Positions 18,931-28,684 of a stretch of DNA of 37,566 bases are shown here, one piece after another; the stretch's first letter is position 1; every line of letters begins with the position of its first letter. Below the pieces are notes generated by a model. It saw only the letters and a list, made by a program, of their open reading frames with translations, searched no databases and was not told the DNA's origin. The stretch is from Sulfurimonas sp. (GTDB taxonomy: Bacteria; Campylobacterota; Campylobacteria; Campylobacterales; Sulfurimonadaceae). The translations under genes were made by a program, and so were the position numbers. The stretch spans positions 1-37,566 of the forward strand of contig JAMOPL010000122.1 of assembly GCA_027064515.1 (NCBI GenBank), written 5' to 3'.

Positions 18931-20876
18931 TGATATTTTTAAATCCTGAATTCATATATTACTTATTACCATTATTATTTATTTTATTTGGATTTTTACT
19001 AACACAAAAAGATGCACAAGAGCAGTTTTTTAGTCAAGAAGTAATGGATAAATTAAGAGCTAGGTCTAATAATTTAACACTAAAAGCAAGAAATTTTTTG
19101 TTTTTTATAGTTGCTATTTTGATGATACTAGCACTTGCAAATCCAGTTATACAAGATAAAGAGATAGAGGTTAAAGCTAAAAGCTCAGATATTATGATTG
19201 CATTAGATATATCAGATTCTATGTTGGCTCAAGATCTTTATCCTAATCGTTTAAAATTAGCTAAGCAAAAGGGCTTAGAATTATTAAAAATCACTCCTAA
19301 TGAGAGAGTAGGGGTTATTGCTTTTGCAAAAAACTCATATCTTGTTTCTCCACTTAGTTTTGATTCTAAGGCTGTTTCTTTTTTACTCTCTAAATTGAAG
19401 ACAGATTCTATTACAGAAAAAGGGACTGATTTTTTATCATTACTTGATGTTGTAGATAATTCAACTAAAACTAAATCAAAAAAATATCTATTGATTATAA
19501 GTGATGGTGGAGATAAAAAAGATTTTACTAAAGAGATAGAATCTGCTAAGGATAAAAATATAGTTGTATTTATATTAGGGATAGCTACAAAAAAAGGTGC
19601 ACCAATTAAAAAAGAAAATGGTGAGTTTATAAAATATAAAGGTGATATAATTATTACAAAATTAAATGAAAATATAATTGATTTAGCTACAAAAACTGGG
19701 GGAGTATTTATACAAAGTGTAAATTCAGATGATGATGTAAAAGCTATGTTAAAAGAGATAACTAGAGTAAGTGATAAAAAAGAGCTAAAAAGTGAAAAAA
19801 TTCAACAATATACTCCTCTATTTTATTACCCTTTAGGTTTAGCTATTTTTATTTTACTTATTGCTATGAGTTCATTTAGTAAAATTTCTAAGAAAAGTAT
19901 AATACCTATATTTGGACTTTTTATATTATTGAACAACAACATAGGGTTAAAAGCAAGAATTTTAGATTTCGCAGAGTTAAATAGTGCAAAAGAGGCTTAT
20001 AATAGTGGAGACTATGAAACCTCAAGTACAATATATTCTGAGTATGCTAATCGTAAAAATAATCCTAATTCCTATTTTAATGCAGGAAATTCATTGTATA
20101 AAAATGGTGATTATTCAGGAGCTATAAAAAATTATGAAAAAGCAGTGTTTAATGATGATAGTTTAAGTGCAAAAAAATATTCAAATATTGGTAATGCTTA
20201 TGCAAAACAGGGAGATTCAAAGAGTTTAGAAAAGGCAATAAAATTTTATGAGGAATCTTTAAAATTAGAAGATGATAGTGCTACAAAAGAAAATTTGAAA
20301 AAAGTAAAAGATGAGATAAAAAAGCGAAAAGAAAAGGAAAAAAAGAAGAATAATAAAAAAGAAGATTCTGATGATAAAGATGGTGAGGAGAAGAAAGATT
20401 CTAATGATTCTCAAAAAGATAGTGAAAATAAAAAAAATGGTAAATCTAAAGATAGTAAAGATTCTCAAGAAAAAAAAGAAAATGACAAATCTAAAGATAG
20501 CAAAGATTCTAAAGAGAAAAAAGAAAATGACAAATCTAAGGATAGCAAAGATTCTAAAGAGAAAAAAGAAAATTCTAAATCTAAGGATAGCAAAGATTCT
20601 AAAGAGAAAAAAGAAAATTCTAAATCTGATAAATCTAGTGAAGAAAATAATAGTTCTAAACAAGAAAATGATAAACAGGATTTAAAGAATCTTGATGAGG
20701 ATACTAATGAAACAAGCCCATCAGATACACAAAAGAGCCAAATTTCAAAAGATGGTATGAGTGAATCAGAGATGAAAAAATGGTTAAATAAATTAAATAA
20801 AGGTCAGAGTAGTTATATGTATCAATTAAATAAAAACAGAAATAATGAGGAGAATTTAGATGAAAAACCTTGGTAA
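18930..20876 (+). CDS. BatB/BatC fusion: VWA domain, TPR repeats, Lys/Ser/Asp/Glu-rich low-complexity tail
   Basis: Start ATG 18930; MIDAS IMIALDISDSM; TPRs (NPNSYFNAGNSLYKNGDYSGAIKNYEKAVFNDDSLSAKKYSNIGNAYAKQGD); C-terminal KSKDSKDSKEKKEN repeats and KPW end. Confidence 0.88.
   Translation: MIFLNPEFIYYLLPLLFILFGFLLTQKDAQEQFFSQEVMDKLRARSNNLTLKARNFLFFIVAILMILALANPVIQDKEIEVKAKSSDIMIALDISDSMLAQDLYPNRLKLAKQKGLELLKITPNERVGVIAFAKNSYLVSPLSFDSKAVSFLLSKLKTDSITEKGTDFLSLLDVVDNSTKTKSKKYLLIISDGGDKKDFTKEIESAKDKNIVVFILGIATKKGAPIKKENGEFIKYKGDIIITKLNENIIDLATKTGGVFIQSVNSDDDVKAMLKEITRVSDKKELKSEKIQQYTPLFYYPLGLAIFILLIAMSSFSKISKKSIIPIFGLFILLNNNIGLKARILDFAELNSAKEAYNSGDYETSSTIYSEYANRKNNPNSYFNAGNSLYKNGDYSGAIKNYEKAVFNDDSLSAKKYSNIGNAYAKQGDSKSLEKAIKFYEESLKLEDDSATKENLKKVKDEIKKRKEKEKKKNNKKEDSDDKDGEEKKDSNDSQKDSENKKNGKSKDSKDSQEKKENDKSKDSKDSKEKKENDKSKDSKDSKEKKENSKSKDSKDSKEKKENSKSDKSSEENNSSKQENDKQDLKNLDEDTNETSPSDTQKSQISKDGMSESEMKKWLNKLNKGQSSYMYQLNKNRNNEENLDEKPW
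20436..20615 (+). repeat. In-frame minisatellite, four tandem 45-bp units
   Basis: 15-aa unit N-[GDS]-KSKDSKDS-[QK]-EKKE repeated four times, followed by a partial fifth (NSKS). Confidence 0.9.
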
Positions 20877-22281
20877 AATATTATTATTATTATTAATATT
20901 ACAAAATAGTTTATTTGCAGATGTAAGTGCTAGTGTTGATTCTACTAGTGTAACTGTTGGCGATACTGTGACTTATACTGTATCACTCAGTGGAGAAGAT
21001 ATAGAAAAGCCATCAATTAAATCTTTATGTGATAGTGACATAATATCAACAGGATCATCAACTAGTATACAATCAATAAATGGAAAGATGAAAAGTTCAT
21101 ATGAACTATCTTATCAGTTTATTCCTACAAAAAGTTGTGTTATAAAACCTTTGGAGATTAAGATAGGTTCAGATAAATTTTTAACTAAAGAGATAAAGAT
21201 AGAAGTAAAAGCTATGAGCAATTCAGCTGATAAAGATTTTATTTTAAGTTTACATAGTAATAAAAAAGAGCTTTATGTTGGTGAAGAGTTTGAAGTTAGT
21301 TTATTGATAAAACAAAAAAGTAGTGTAAGGTTTATAGATAGTAGATTTACACCACCAAAGTTCAATGGTTTTTGGGTAAAAAAAGAGCTAAAACCACAAA
21401 GATATGAAGATGGTGATTATATTATCACAAAAGTAGTGTATGTTCTTGCTCCTCAAAGGGAATCTAAGCAGGTAATTAAACCAGCATATATAAAAATTGC
21501 ATCTAGAATAAAAAGATTAAATAGTTTTGGGATGATGAATCAAAATGTAAAATGGAAACATTATCTCTCAAATGAGTTAGAATTAGATGTAAAACCATTA
21601 CCTAACGGTGTTAAATTAGTAGGTAGTTTTCAAATAGAATATGAGTTGAAAAGTAATGAAGTTGAGGTAAATGAACCTCTCAATTTAACAGTTAAGGTCA
21701 GAGGAAACGGTAATTTTGAGGATATAGAAAGTTTCAAGCCATATATAAAAGGTGTAAATATATTTGATGAAAAAATATCTATTAAAAATTCTGTATTAAC
21801 TCAAGATATTGCCTTTGTTTCTGATAGTAATTTTACAATTCCACCATTTAGTTTAGAATTTTTTAATCCAGATACAAAGAAAATAGAAAAAATTTCAACA
21901 AAAGAGATATTGGTGAATGTTAAAAATGCAAAAGCTAAACAAGATCTAAATATAAAAAGAGAAGAAAATAAAATAGAATCAAAAACTATTATAAATTATG
22001 AAAAATTATCTTATTTAAAAATTGCTATAATTTTTATTATTGGGTTGTCTAGTGGAATAGTATTAATGTTATTGTCACCTTGGAAATATATAAAAAAAGG
22101 TGAAAAAAGTATGAGTTTAAAAGATTCGAAAGTTATTTTAATAAAACTTCTTCCATATAAAGATGATTTGGAGGTTGCAAATATTATTGAGGAGTTAGAA
22201 AAAAGTTTATATTCAAAAGAAAAAGTAGATATAGATAAGAAAAAATTAAAAAAATTAATAAAAAAATATAATATATCTTAG
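20860..22281 (+). CDS. BatD-like exported/membrane protein
   Basis: Signal peptide, Ig-like beta domains (DVSASVDSTSVTVGDTVTYTVSLSG), C-terminal TM; follows BatB/C with a 17-nt overlap. Confidence 0.85.
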   Translation: MKNLGKILLLLLILQNSLFADVSASVDSTSVTVGDTVTYTVSLSGEDIEKPSIKSLCDSDIISTGSSTSIQSINGKMKSSYELSYQFIPTKSCVIKPLEIKIGSDKFLTKEIKIEVKAMSNSADKDFILSLHSNKKELYVGEEFEVSLLIKQKSSVRFIDSRFTPPKFNGFWVKKELKPQRYEDGDYIITKVVYVLAPQRESKQVIKPAYIKIASRIKRLNSFGMMNQNVKWKHYLSNELELDVKPLPNGVKLVGSFQIEYELKSNEVEVNEPLNLTVKVRGNGNFEDIESFKPYIKGVNIFDEKISIKNSVLTQDIAFVSDSNFTIPPFSLEFFNPDTKKIEKISTKEILVNVKNAKAKQDLNIKREENKIESKTIINYEKLSYLKIAIIFIIGLSSGIVLMLLSPWKYIKKGEKSMSLKDSKVILIKLLPYKDDLEVANIIEELEKSLYSKEKVDIDKKKLKKLIKKYNIS

Positions 22282-22299
22282 AGATTTACTCTAAGATAT
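22273..22299. terminator. Bidirectional terminator overlapping both stop codons of batD-like and tyrA
   Basis: Perfect 11-bp inverted repeat ATATCTTAGAG / CTCTAAGATAT, 5-nt loop; T-rich on the minus-strand 3' side. Confidence 0.7.
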
Positions 22300-23116
22300 C
22301 ATGAAGTTTATTTCCCTCTTGCATAGTTTTATAAACATCTTCCCACTTATCATTTTTTATATTTTCTTTTAGTTTAGATAGCTCTATCTCAAATAACTCT
22401 ACTGCTTCAAGAACATTAGATTTATTTTGTTTAAAAACATCTTCCCACATATTTGGAGAACTTTTAGCAAGTCTACTCATAGAACGAAATCCACCAGCAG
22501 CAAGAGCTAAAATATTATGCTTATTTTCTTGTTTCATTACAGTATTTGCTATTGAATAAGAGATAACATGTGGCATATGTGATATAAAAGCAGCATGTCT
22601 ATCATGCTCTTTAGATCGCATGAAATATTTTTTCATATTTAAAGATTTGAAAATTTTTCTAGCTGTTGTTTTTTGTATATATCCACTATCTTCTAAATCA
22701 CATAAGACTACAACTTTTCCATCATATAATCCATCTATTGCTGCATGAGGTCCAAAATTTTCTGTTCCAGTCATGGGGTGTGATGCTACGAAGTTTTCTC
22801 TAATGGAGTCAGGAACTGAATTGACTATCAACTCTTTTGTACTTCCTAAATCAATGATAGTTGTATCTTTTGATACATCTGTTAAATCATTCAGTATTGA
22901 TATAACACCATTTACAGGAATAGCTAAAAAAATAACATCACATTTTTTTATATCATCTAAATTAACTATTTTTTCAACAAGTTTAAGTTCTAATGCATCT
23001 TTTTGGTGTTGTGTATTATGGTCTGTTCCAACGATACTATTTATGAAATCTAGTTTTTTAAGAGCGATAGCTAATGAACCACCCATTAATCCTAATCCAA
23101 TAATTGCTATATTCAT
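22286..23116 (-). CDS. tyrA: Prephenate dehydrogenase
   Basis: IIGLGLMGGSLAIALKKL; SHPMTGTENFGPHAAIDGLYDGKVVVLC; HDRHAAFISHMPHVISYSIA. Confidence 0.92.
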   Translation of the reverse strand: MNIAIIGLGLMGGSLAIALKKLDFINSIVGTDHNTQHQKDALELKLVEKIVNLDDIKKCDVIFLAIPVNGVISILNDLTDVSKDTTIIDLGSTKELIVNSVPDSIRENFVASHPMTGTENFGPHAAIDGLYDGKVVVLCDLEDSGYIQKTTARKIFKSLNMKKYFMRSKEHDRHAAFISHMPHVISYSIANTVMKQENKHNILALAAGGFRSMSRLAKSSPNMWEDVFKQNKSNVLEAVELFEIELSKLKENIKNDKWEDVYKTMQEGNKLHDILE

Positions 23117-23215
23117 TTTGCTTCTTCTATTTTAGGTTAGAAATTATACTAAATTTACTTAATATTAACCACATAAAAGGTAGAATAATTTTCAAATTCA
23201 AATTAATGGGATAAT

Positions 23216-25480
23216 ATGAAATTATTACTTGGAACTATTTTAACTTTAATAACTATAAATGCTTTTGCTAATACTGTGAAATCTATAAATTATGAGGGTT
23301 TGTATCATATTTCAAAGCCAGTTGCAATCAGAATGTTGAATTTTGAAATTGGTGATGAGATAGATGAAAAAATAATAGATATATCTGTTCGTAAATATTA
23401 TGCACAAGGTTATTTCAAAGATATTTGGGTTGATTTTGAAGATGGTAAATTAACATTTTATTTTAAAGAAAAAGCGATTGTTTCAAAAGTAGAACTAAAG
23501 GGCTATAAAGATGATGATAATGAAGTTAAAAACAGTATTATTCAGATAAAAAGAGGTTCTTTATATAGTACTAAAAAAATAGAAGATGCAAAAAAAAGAT
23601 TAAAAGATGTATTAAATAGAGATGGTAAAATAGATAGTGTTGTTGAAGTAGAAGTTGAAAATATTAATGAAGGAAGTGTAAAAGTAACTTTCTTAGTGAA
23701 TGAGGGTGAAGAGATTGTAATTACGAACCTATCATATTTTGGTGTTAGTGGTGTAGATAGTGATGAGTTTGATGATGTTATAGCTAATAAAGAAGTTGAA
23801 TTTATGGGTTGGTTTTGGGGACAAAATAATGGTGAGCTAAAACTTGCTGATTTAACATATGATCCATTAAGAATTAGAGACCATTATATGAAGTATGGAT
23901 ATCTTGATGCAAAAGTTGAAAATCCGTTTGTTAGAGTGAATTTTGATCATTATACTGCTGATATGAGTTATCTTATAGAAGAGGGTAGTGCTTATACAAT
24001 CAGCAACATTATTATTGAACAGTCTAGTGAAGTGATGAGTGAAAATAAGATAAAAAGTATGGTTCATTTGAAAGTAGGTGAAACATTTAATATAGAGACA
24101 TTTAGAAAAGATGCAGATAAGATAAAAACATTAATTGCAGATAAAAGTTATGCTTTTGTTCAAGTTGTTCCAGATTTAAAAAAGAATAAAGAGAAAAAAA
24201 CTGTTGATGTTGTTTATAAAATTACACCAGGTAAAAAAGTTTTTATACGAAATGTAGTGATATCAGGAAATACTAGAACATTAGATAGAATTATTAGAAG
24301 AGAGTTGTATTTAGGGGCAGGTGATATGTATTCACTGACTGATTTAAAAGATTCTAGAAATGCACTTGGTAGATTAGGTTATTTTGAAAATAATACTATT
24401 GAGGAGAAAAGAGTCGATGAAGAGACAGTTGACCTTGTAGTAAAAGTAACAGAAGCAGCAACTGGTAATATACAAGTTGGTGGTGGATACGGAAGCTATG
24501 GTGGTATATTAGTTAATGTTGGTGTAAATGATACTAATGTATGGGGTTCAGGTATAAATGTAGGACTTCAAGCAGAAAGATCAGAGAAGACATCTAATTA
24601 TTCATTTACTATCTCAAATCCTAGACTTAATGATAGTGATTTTAGTGGTAATTTTGGTGCAGGAATCTCTTCAAGTGAATATGATGATTATACAATTGAT
24701 AGTTTAAGTATGAATGTTGGGACAGGACATAGATTAACAAGGTATCTAAGTGCTTATTTAGGTTATAGTTGGTCAAGTAATGAATATTCAGATATAGCTG
24801 ATGACACAATTTTATATGAAAATGATAGTTATTTTGAAAGTTATGTAAAAAGTGCTATTAGTCTTAGTTTTAAATATGATAGTACAGATGATTATTATCT
24901 TCCAAGAACTGGTTTTGCTATAACTCAAAGTTTTGAGTATGCTGGGATAGGTGGAGATGCACAATTCTTGAAATCAAGAAGTAGTTTTAATGCATATAAA
25001 GGTCTTGAAGAGTATATCGGCTTTGATATGATTGCTAGATATAAGGCTAGATATAATTATGTATTTGATAATGGATATTTACCAATTGCTGAAAGATTTT
25101 ATATGGGTGGTTTAGGAAGTGTAAGAGGTTATGAATCTAATTCATTATCGCCAACTATTGATAAAGATGGTGTTGATAGAAAAGTTGGTGGAACATCAAC
25201 TTTTTCTAATAATGTTGAGTTAAGTATGCCTTTGGTACCAAAAGCTAAAATGAGATTATTAGTTTTTGCTGATGCTGGTTTTATAGATGGAGATATTCCT
25301 AAATCAAGTAGCACTGATGGAAATTATAAAGAAAACTCTGAGGTTAGAGCAGCTGCAGGATTTGGTATAGAATGGTTCTCACCAGTTGGGCCAATACAAC
25401 TGATGTATGCACAACCGTTAAATAAACAATCAGATGATGTTACATCTAACTTTGAATTTTCAATGGGTCAAAGATTTTAA
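23216..25480 (+). CDS. bamA: Outer-membrane protein assembly factor BamA
   Basis: Signal peptide, POTRA repeats, barrel with YNYVFDNGYLPIAERFYMGGLGSVRGYESNSLSP, FGIEWFSPVGPIQLMYAQPL and C-terminal F. Confidence 0.95.
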   Translation: MKLLLGTILTLITINAFANTVKSINYEGLYHISKPVAIRMLNFEIGDEIDEKIIDISVRKYYAQGYFKDIWVDFEDGKLTFYFKEKAIVSKVELKGYKDDDNEVKNSIIQIKRGSLYSTKKIEDAKKRLKDVLNRDGKIDSVVEVEVENINEGSVKVTFLVNEGEEIVITNLSYFGVSGVDSDEFDDVIANKEVEFMGWFWGQNNGELKLADLTYDPLRIRDHYMKYGYLDAKVENPFVRVNFDHYTADMSYLIEEGSAYTISNIIIEQSSEVMSENKIKSMVHLKVGETFNIETFRKDADKIKTLIADKSYAFVQVVPDLKKNKEKKTVDVVYKITPGKKVFIRNVVISGNTRTLDRIIRRELYLGAGDMYSLTDLKDSRNALGRLGYFENNTIEEKRVDEETVDLVVKVTEAATGNIQVGGGYGSYGGILVNVGVNDTNVWGSGINVGLQAERSEKTSNYSFTISNPRLNDSDFSGNFGAGISSSEYDDYTIDSLSMNVGTGHRLTRYLSAYLGYSWSSNEYSDIADDTILYENDSYFESYVKSAISLSFKYDSTDDYYLPRTGFAITQSFEYAGIGGDAQFLKSRSSFNAYKGLEEYIGFDMIARYKARYNYVFDNGYLPIAERFYMGGLGSVRGYESNSLSPTIDKDGVDRKVGGTSTFSNNVELSMPLVPKAKMRLLVFADAGFIDGDIPKSSSTDGNYKENSEVRAAAGFGIEWFSPVGPIQLMYAQPLNKQSDDVTSNFEFSMGQRF

Positions 25481-25494
25481 TATATATTTTTTAG

Positions 25495-25520
25495 TATTGA
25501 TAGAGAAAACTCTATCAATA
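25495..25520. terminator. Bidirectional terminator between bamA and ppx/gppA
   Basis: Perfect 11-bp inverted repeat TATTGATAGAG / CTCTATCAATA with AAAA loop. Confidence 0.75.
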
Positions 25521-25543
25521 TTAATATAATTTAACCTTAACTA

Positions 25544-27007
25544 TTATTCAAAAGATATTCTTAAATCATTAATAGTTTTAAGTTTTTTCACTGCTTCTTT
25601 ACTTAGATATAAAGTTTTATCTGATACCACTTTTAATAGACCATTATCGTATTTTAAATCAAAATCAATATTTCTAGGTCTGTGAGTTAAAAGTAATGTA
25701 CTAAGGGATAGAATAAATGATAAAGCGTTTACTATTTTATCATCAGGGAGTAGTTGAGAGTATTTCTCTAAATGCTCTTTAGAGGGTGATTTATTTTTAG
25801 AGTATCTAGTAATTGTAGCAATTAATATCACTTGCCTATGTGTAAAACCATACTCTAAGGAGTTCTTAATTAGATTGTAGGTACTTTTATTTTGAGTATA
25901 AAAATTTATATTACTTCCAATTGTAGATAGTTTTGAAGCGATAGAGAGTTCATATAAAAATGATTTATTTATGTTCAAAGATTCGTAAACTAAATGAAAG
26001 ATTCTTTTACTTACTAAGTTTACTTGATTTGGAAAATTACTATCTGTTATGTGAACATCCAATAAATTTTTTACAGATGTATTATAGTTATGAGGGAATT
26101 TATGTTTAGAATTTCTTAATAAATCTGCTAAATAAACACCCTCTCTAACTCCAACACCACTTGTTATTACCTTACTAATAGATAATTTTTTAAATACTCT
26201 AGATAGAATTAAAGCACCAGGCTTTATAATATCAAATCTATTTTTATCAATATATAAATCAGCAAGTTTATCTTCATTAGCATGAAGAATTAAATCTAAA
26301 TAATCTATAAACTCTTTCGATAAATGTTCAACAGCATGCAATCTCTTTAAAGGATACTTTTTAGCACTCATAATTGCACTAGAGATAGCCCTAAATGTCC
26401 CACCAATACCAATTAGTGTAGATATATCTAAATTATCTAATATACCTAATTTTGTATCTATATATTCAATAGCTTTATCTATATTGTTATTATCAAAAAA
26501 CAACTCTTTTAATCTAACTGTGCCTAGTTCTAAAGATAGTGTATTATCAACATCATAATTATCTATTAATGAAAATTCTGTTGAGCCACCCCCAATATCT
26601 ATACTTAGAGCATTTTTTTGAATTGGAAGTAGATTTGCACAAGCAATTGCACCGAGATATGCCTCTTTTTTACCATCAATAACTTTTATATTAAGTTTAA
26701 GCTTTTGTTTGACTTTTTGGATAAAATCTTTTTTATTTGGAGCATCTCTAAGTGCAGATGTAGCTACACATAATGTTTTTCTTACTTTAAATGATGCGAT
26801 AATAGTTGAAAATTCAGATAAAGCTTTAAAGGCTCTTTGCATCGGAATCTCTTGGAGATTACCATTATTACTATATGCAGATTGGGAGATTCTTACTTTA
26901 CTTTTTGCTTCATAAAGTAAGTTAAAAGCAAATCGAGAAGTTTTTTCATAGATAACTATTCTAACAGAGTTAGACCCGATATCGATAACTGCAACTCTTT
27001 TTGCCAA
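25544..27007 (-). CDS. Ppx/GppA phosphatase family (exopolyphosphatase / pppGpp phosphohydrolase)
   Basis: VAVIDIGSNSVRIVIYE; ALSIDIGGGSTEFSLI; IGIGGTFRAISSAIM. Confidence 0.92.
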   Translation of the reverse strand: MAKRVAVIDIGSNSVRIVIYEKTSRFAFNLLYEAKSKVRISQSAYSNNGNLQEIPMQRAFKALSEFSTIIASFKVRKTLCVATSALRDAPNKKDFIQKVKQKLKLNIKVIDGKKEAYLGAIACANLLPIQKNALSIDIGGGSTEFSLIDNYDVDNTLSLELGTVRLKELFFDNNNIDKAIEYIDTKLGILDNLDISTLIGIGGTFRAISSAIMSAKKYPLKRLHAVEHLSKEFIDYLDLILHANEDKLADLYIDKNRFDIIKPGALILSRVFKKLSISKVITSGVGVREGVYLADLLRNSKHKFPHNYNTSVKNLLDVHITDSNFPNQVNLVSKRIFHLVYESLNINKSFLYELSIASKLSTIGSNINFYTQNKSTYNLIKNSLEYGFTHRQVILIATITRYSKNKSPSKEHLEKYSQLLPDDKIVNALSFILSLSTLLLTHRPRNIDFDLKYDNGLLKVVSDKTLYLSKEAVKKLKTINDLRISFE

Positions 27008-27010
27008 GAG

Positions 27011-27262
27011 TTACTCTTCTTCTTCTAAATTTTTAAATTTGAATTGGAGTTCAGCTATTGTTTCTACATTATCTTTATCAGCAACTATACAATCAACAGG
27101 ACAAACCGAGATACAAGCTGGTTCATCATAAACACTTACACACTCTGTACATCTATCTGGATCGATATAGTACACTGGGTCACCCTCTTCAATAGCAGTT
27201 GTTGGACACTCCTCACGACAAGCGTCGCACGCGATACATTCATTATTTATTAATAGAGCCAT
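27011..27262 (-). CDS. YfhL-type 4Fe-4S dicluster ferredoxin
   Basis: CIACDACREECPTTAI and CTECVSVYDEPACISVCPVDCI cluster motifs; 83 aa. Confidence 0.92.
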   Translation of the reverse strand: MALLINNECIACDACREECPTTAIEEGDPVYYIDPDRCTECVSVYDEPACISVCPVDCIVADKDNVETIAELQFKFKNLEEEE

Positions 27263-27336
27263 TTGAAACCTTATATAAGTTTTATTGTTCGATTTATATC
27301 AAAATAATGCTTTATTATTTTTTAAATACACAAACT

Positions 27337-28638
27337 TTAGTTATTTTGAGGAATGATACAGGATAGTTTAGAATTTAATTGTAGTATAGCTATTGTTCCA
27401 TCAACACCATCTGTTCTATTTTTTATAGATATATTAGCACCTAGTGTATCAGCAGCACTTTTAGCGAGGAATAGACCTAAACCTACACCAGATTTAGTTC
27501 CCTGACGCTTAAATGGTGCAAATAAATCTACACTTTCATCAATTCCACAACCCTCATCTATAACCTCTATTCGTAATCCAATATTGTCTTGTGAGCTTTG
27601 AATTGTTACTGATTTACCTTTTGGTGTAAATTTTAAAGCATTTTGTAGAAAATTTTGTACTATTTGATTTAAAAGGTTTACTTGAATCATTGCCATAAAA
27701 CCATTTGGTTGAAAATCTAATTTTAAATTTTTGTTATCATTTATAGCTAGTAGTTTAAAATCATTGGCTTTATTCTTAAGAATCTCGATAACATCAACTT
27801 GTACAGGTTTTTCTAGTTGAGCTCCCTCTTGTCTACCTATATTTAATATATTGGACACTATGTTATTCATCTCATCAATAGTTTTGTTTGTAACTTGTAA
27901 TGCCTCTATATACTCTTCTGGTGTTCGTATTTTGATTAGAGTTACTTGATTTTTAAGCTTTATCACTGCTAGAGGTGTTTTTAACTCATGAGCTGTTCCT
28001 ATAAATAACTCTTTTTGGTATTTAACATAATTTTGTATTCTTCTAATTAGTAGATTTAATGTTAGTCCAAGTGTTTCAAATTCAAGTGGCAACTCTTTTG
28101 TGTTAATAGGTTTAATAATATATTCATTCATATTTGCAAGTTTAGAGTTAAATACCTTAACAGGTTCAACAAGCATTTTTGATAATCCAATAGCATAAAT
28201 TATTACTAAACCAAATCCAAATATATTTATTATAAATATATAGTTCAATATCTTATTTAATATCTCTCTTGTGATAGTTATCTCTTTTGTTATTTTTAGA
28301 TAAGTATTATTATCAATATTGAATGGGTAAATAAGAGTTAGATAGGTGCGTTTATTTTTTGTTTTTTCATATAAACCTATATCTTCTAACTGTTTTTTTA
28401 AATAAATAATCTCAATATTTAATCCTAAAAAAGAATCTGGATTTGATGTTCCTAAATCTAAAATAGATTTATTATTAGCTATATTTTTAGCAAAATGAAG
28501 CAAATCTTGATGTTTTTCATAATAAATTGATTTTTCAATTGATAGATAAAGGATAGATGAAAATATTAATATTAGTAAAGCAGATGCGATTATAAGTTTA
28601 AATAAGAAATTTTTTCTTATACTTTTTTTTGAGAACAT
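27337..28638 (-). CDS. Membrane sensor histidine kinase
   Basis: Two TMs; H-box TAHELKTPLAVIKL; N-box QNFLQNALKFTPKG; G-boxes DEGCGID and GVGLGLFLAKSAA. Confidence 0.95.
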   Translation of the reverse strand: MFSKKSIRKNFLFKLIIASALLILIFSSILYLSIEKSIYYEKHQDLLHFAKNIANNKSILDLGTSNPDSFLGLNIEIIYLKKQLEDIGLYEKTKNKRTYLTLIYPFNIDNNTYLKITKEITITREILNKILNYIFIINIFGFGLVIIYAIGLSKMLVEPVKVFNSKLANMNEYIIKPINTKELPLEFETLGLTLNLLIRRIQNYVKYQKELFIGTAHELKTPLAVIKLKNQVTLIKIRTPEEYIEALQVTNKTIDEMNNIVSNILNIGRQEGAQLEKPVQVDVIEILKNKANDFKLLAINDNKNLKLDFQPNGFMAMIQVNLLNQIVQNFLQNALKFTPKGKSVTIQSSQDNIGLRIEVIDEGCGIDESVDLFAPFKRQGTKSGVGLGLFLAKSAADTLGANISIKNRTDGVDGTIAILQLNSKLSCIIPQNN

Positions 28639-28649
28639 TATATTACCTT

Positions 28650-28673
28650 CATAATCCCATATTTGGGATTATG
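28650..28673 (-). promoter_or_regulatory. Intercistronic hairpin abutting the kinase ribosome-binding site
   Basis: Perfect 10-bp inverted repeat CATAATCCCA / TGGGATTATG, 4-nt loop, between regulator stop and kinase start; SD GAAGG (minus strand, 28646-28650) directly adjoins it. Confidence 0.7.
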
Positions 28674-28684
28674 GATTTGAAAGA

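Noticed and set aside
20436-20615. Possible CRISPR array
   Set aside because: Tandem units are contiguous with no unique spacers, lie in frame inside a coding sequence, and no cas genes are present.
20265-20685. Antisense 132-aa ORF (20265-20663) and plus-strand 104-aa ORF (20371-20685) with striking repeats
   Set aside because: Repetitive proteins arise from the 45-bp coding repeat of BatB/C read in other frames.
22773-23135. 120-aa plus-strand ORF opposite tyrA
   Set aside because: Shadow ORF of conserved tyrA.
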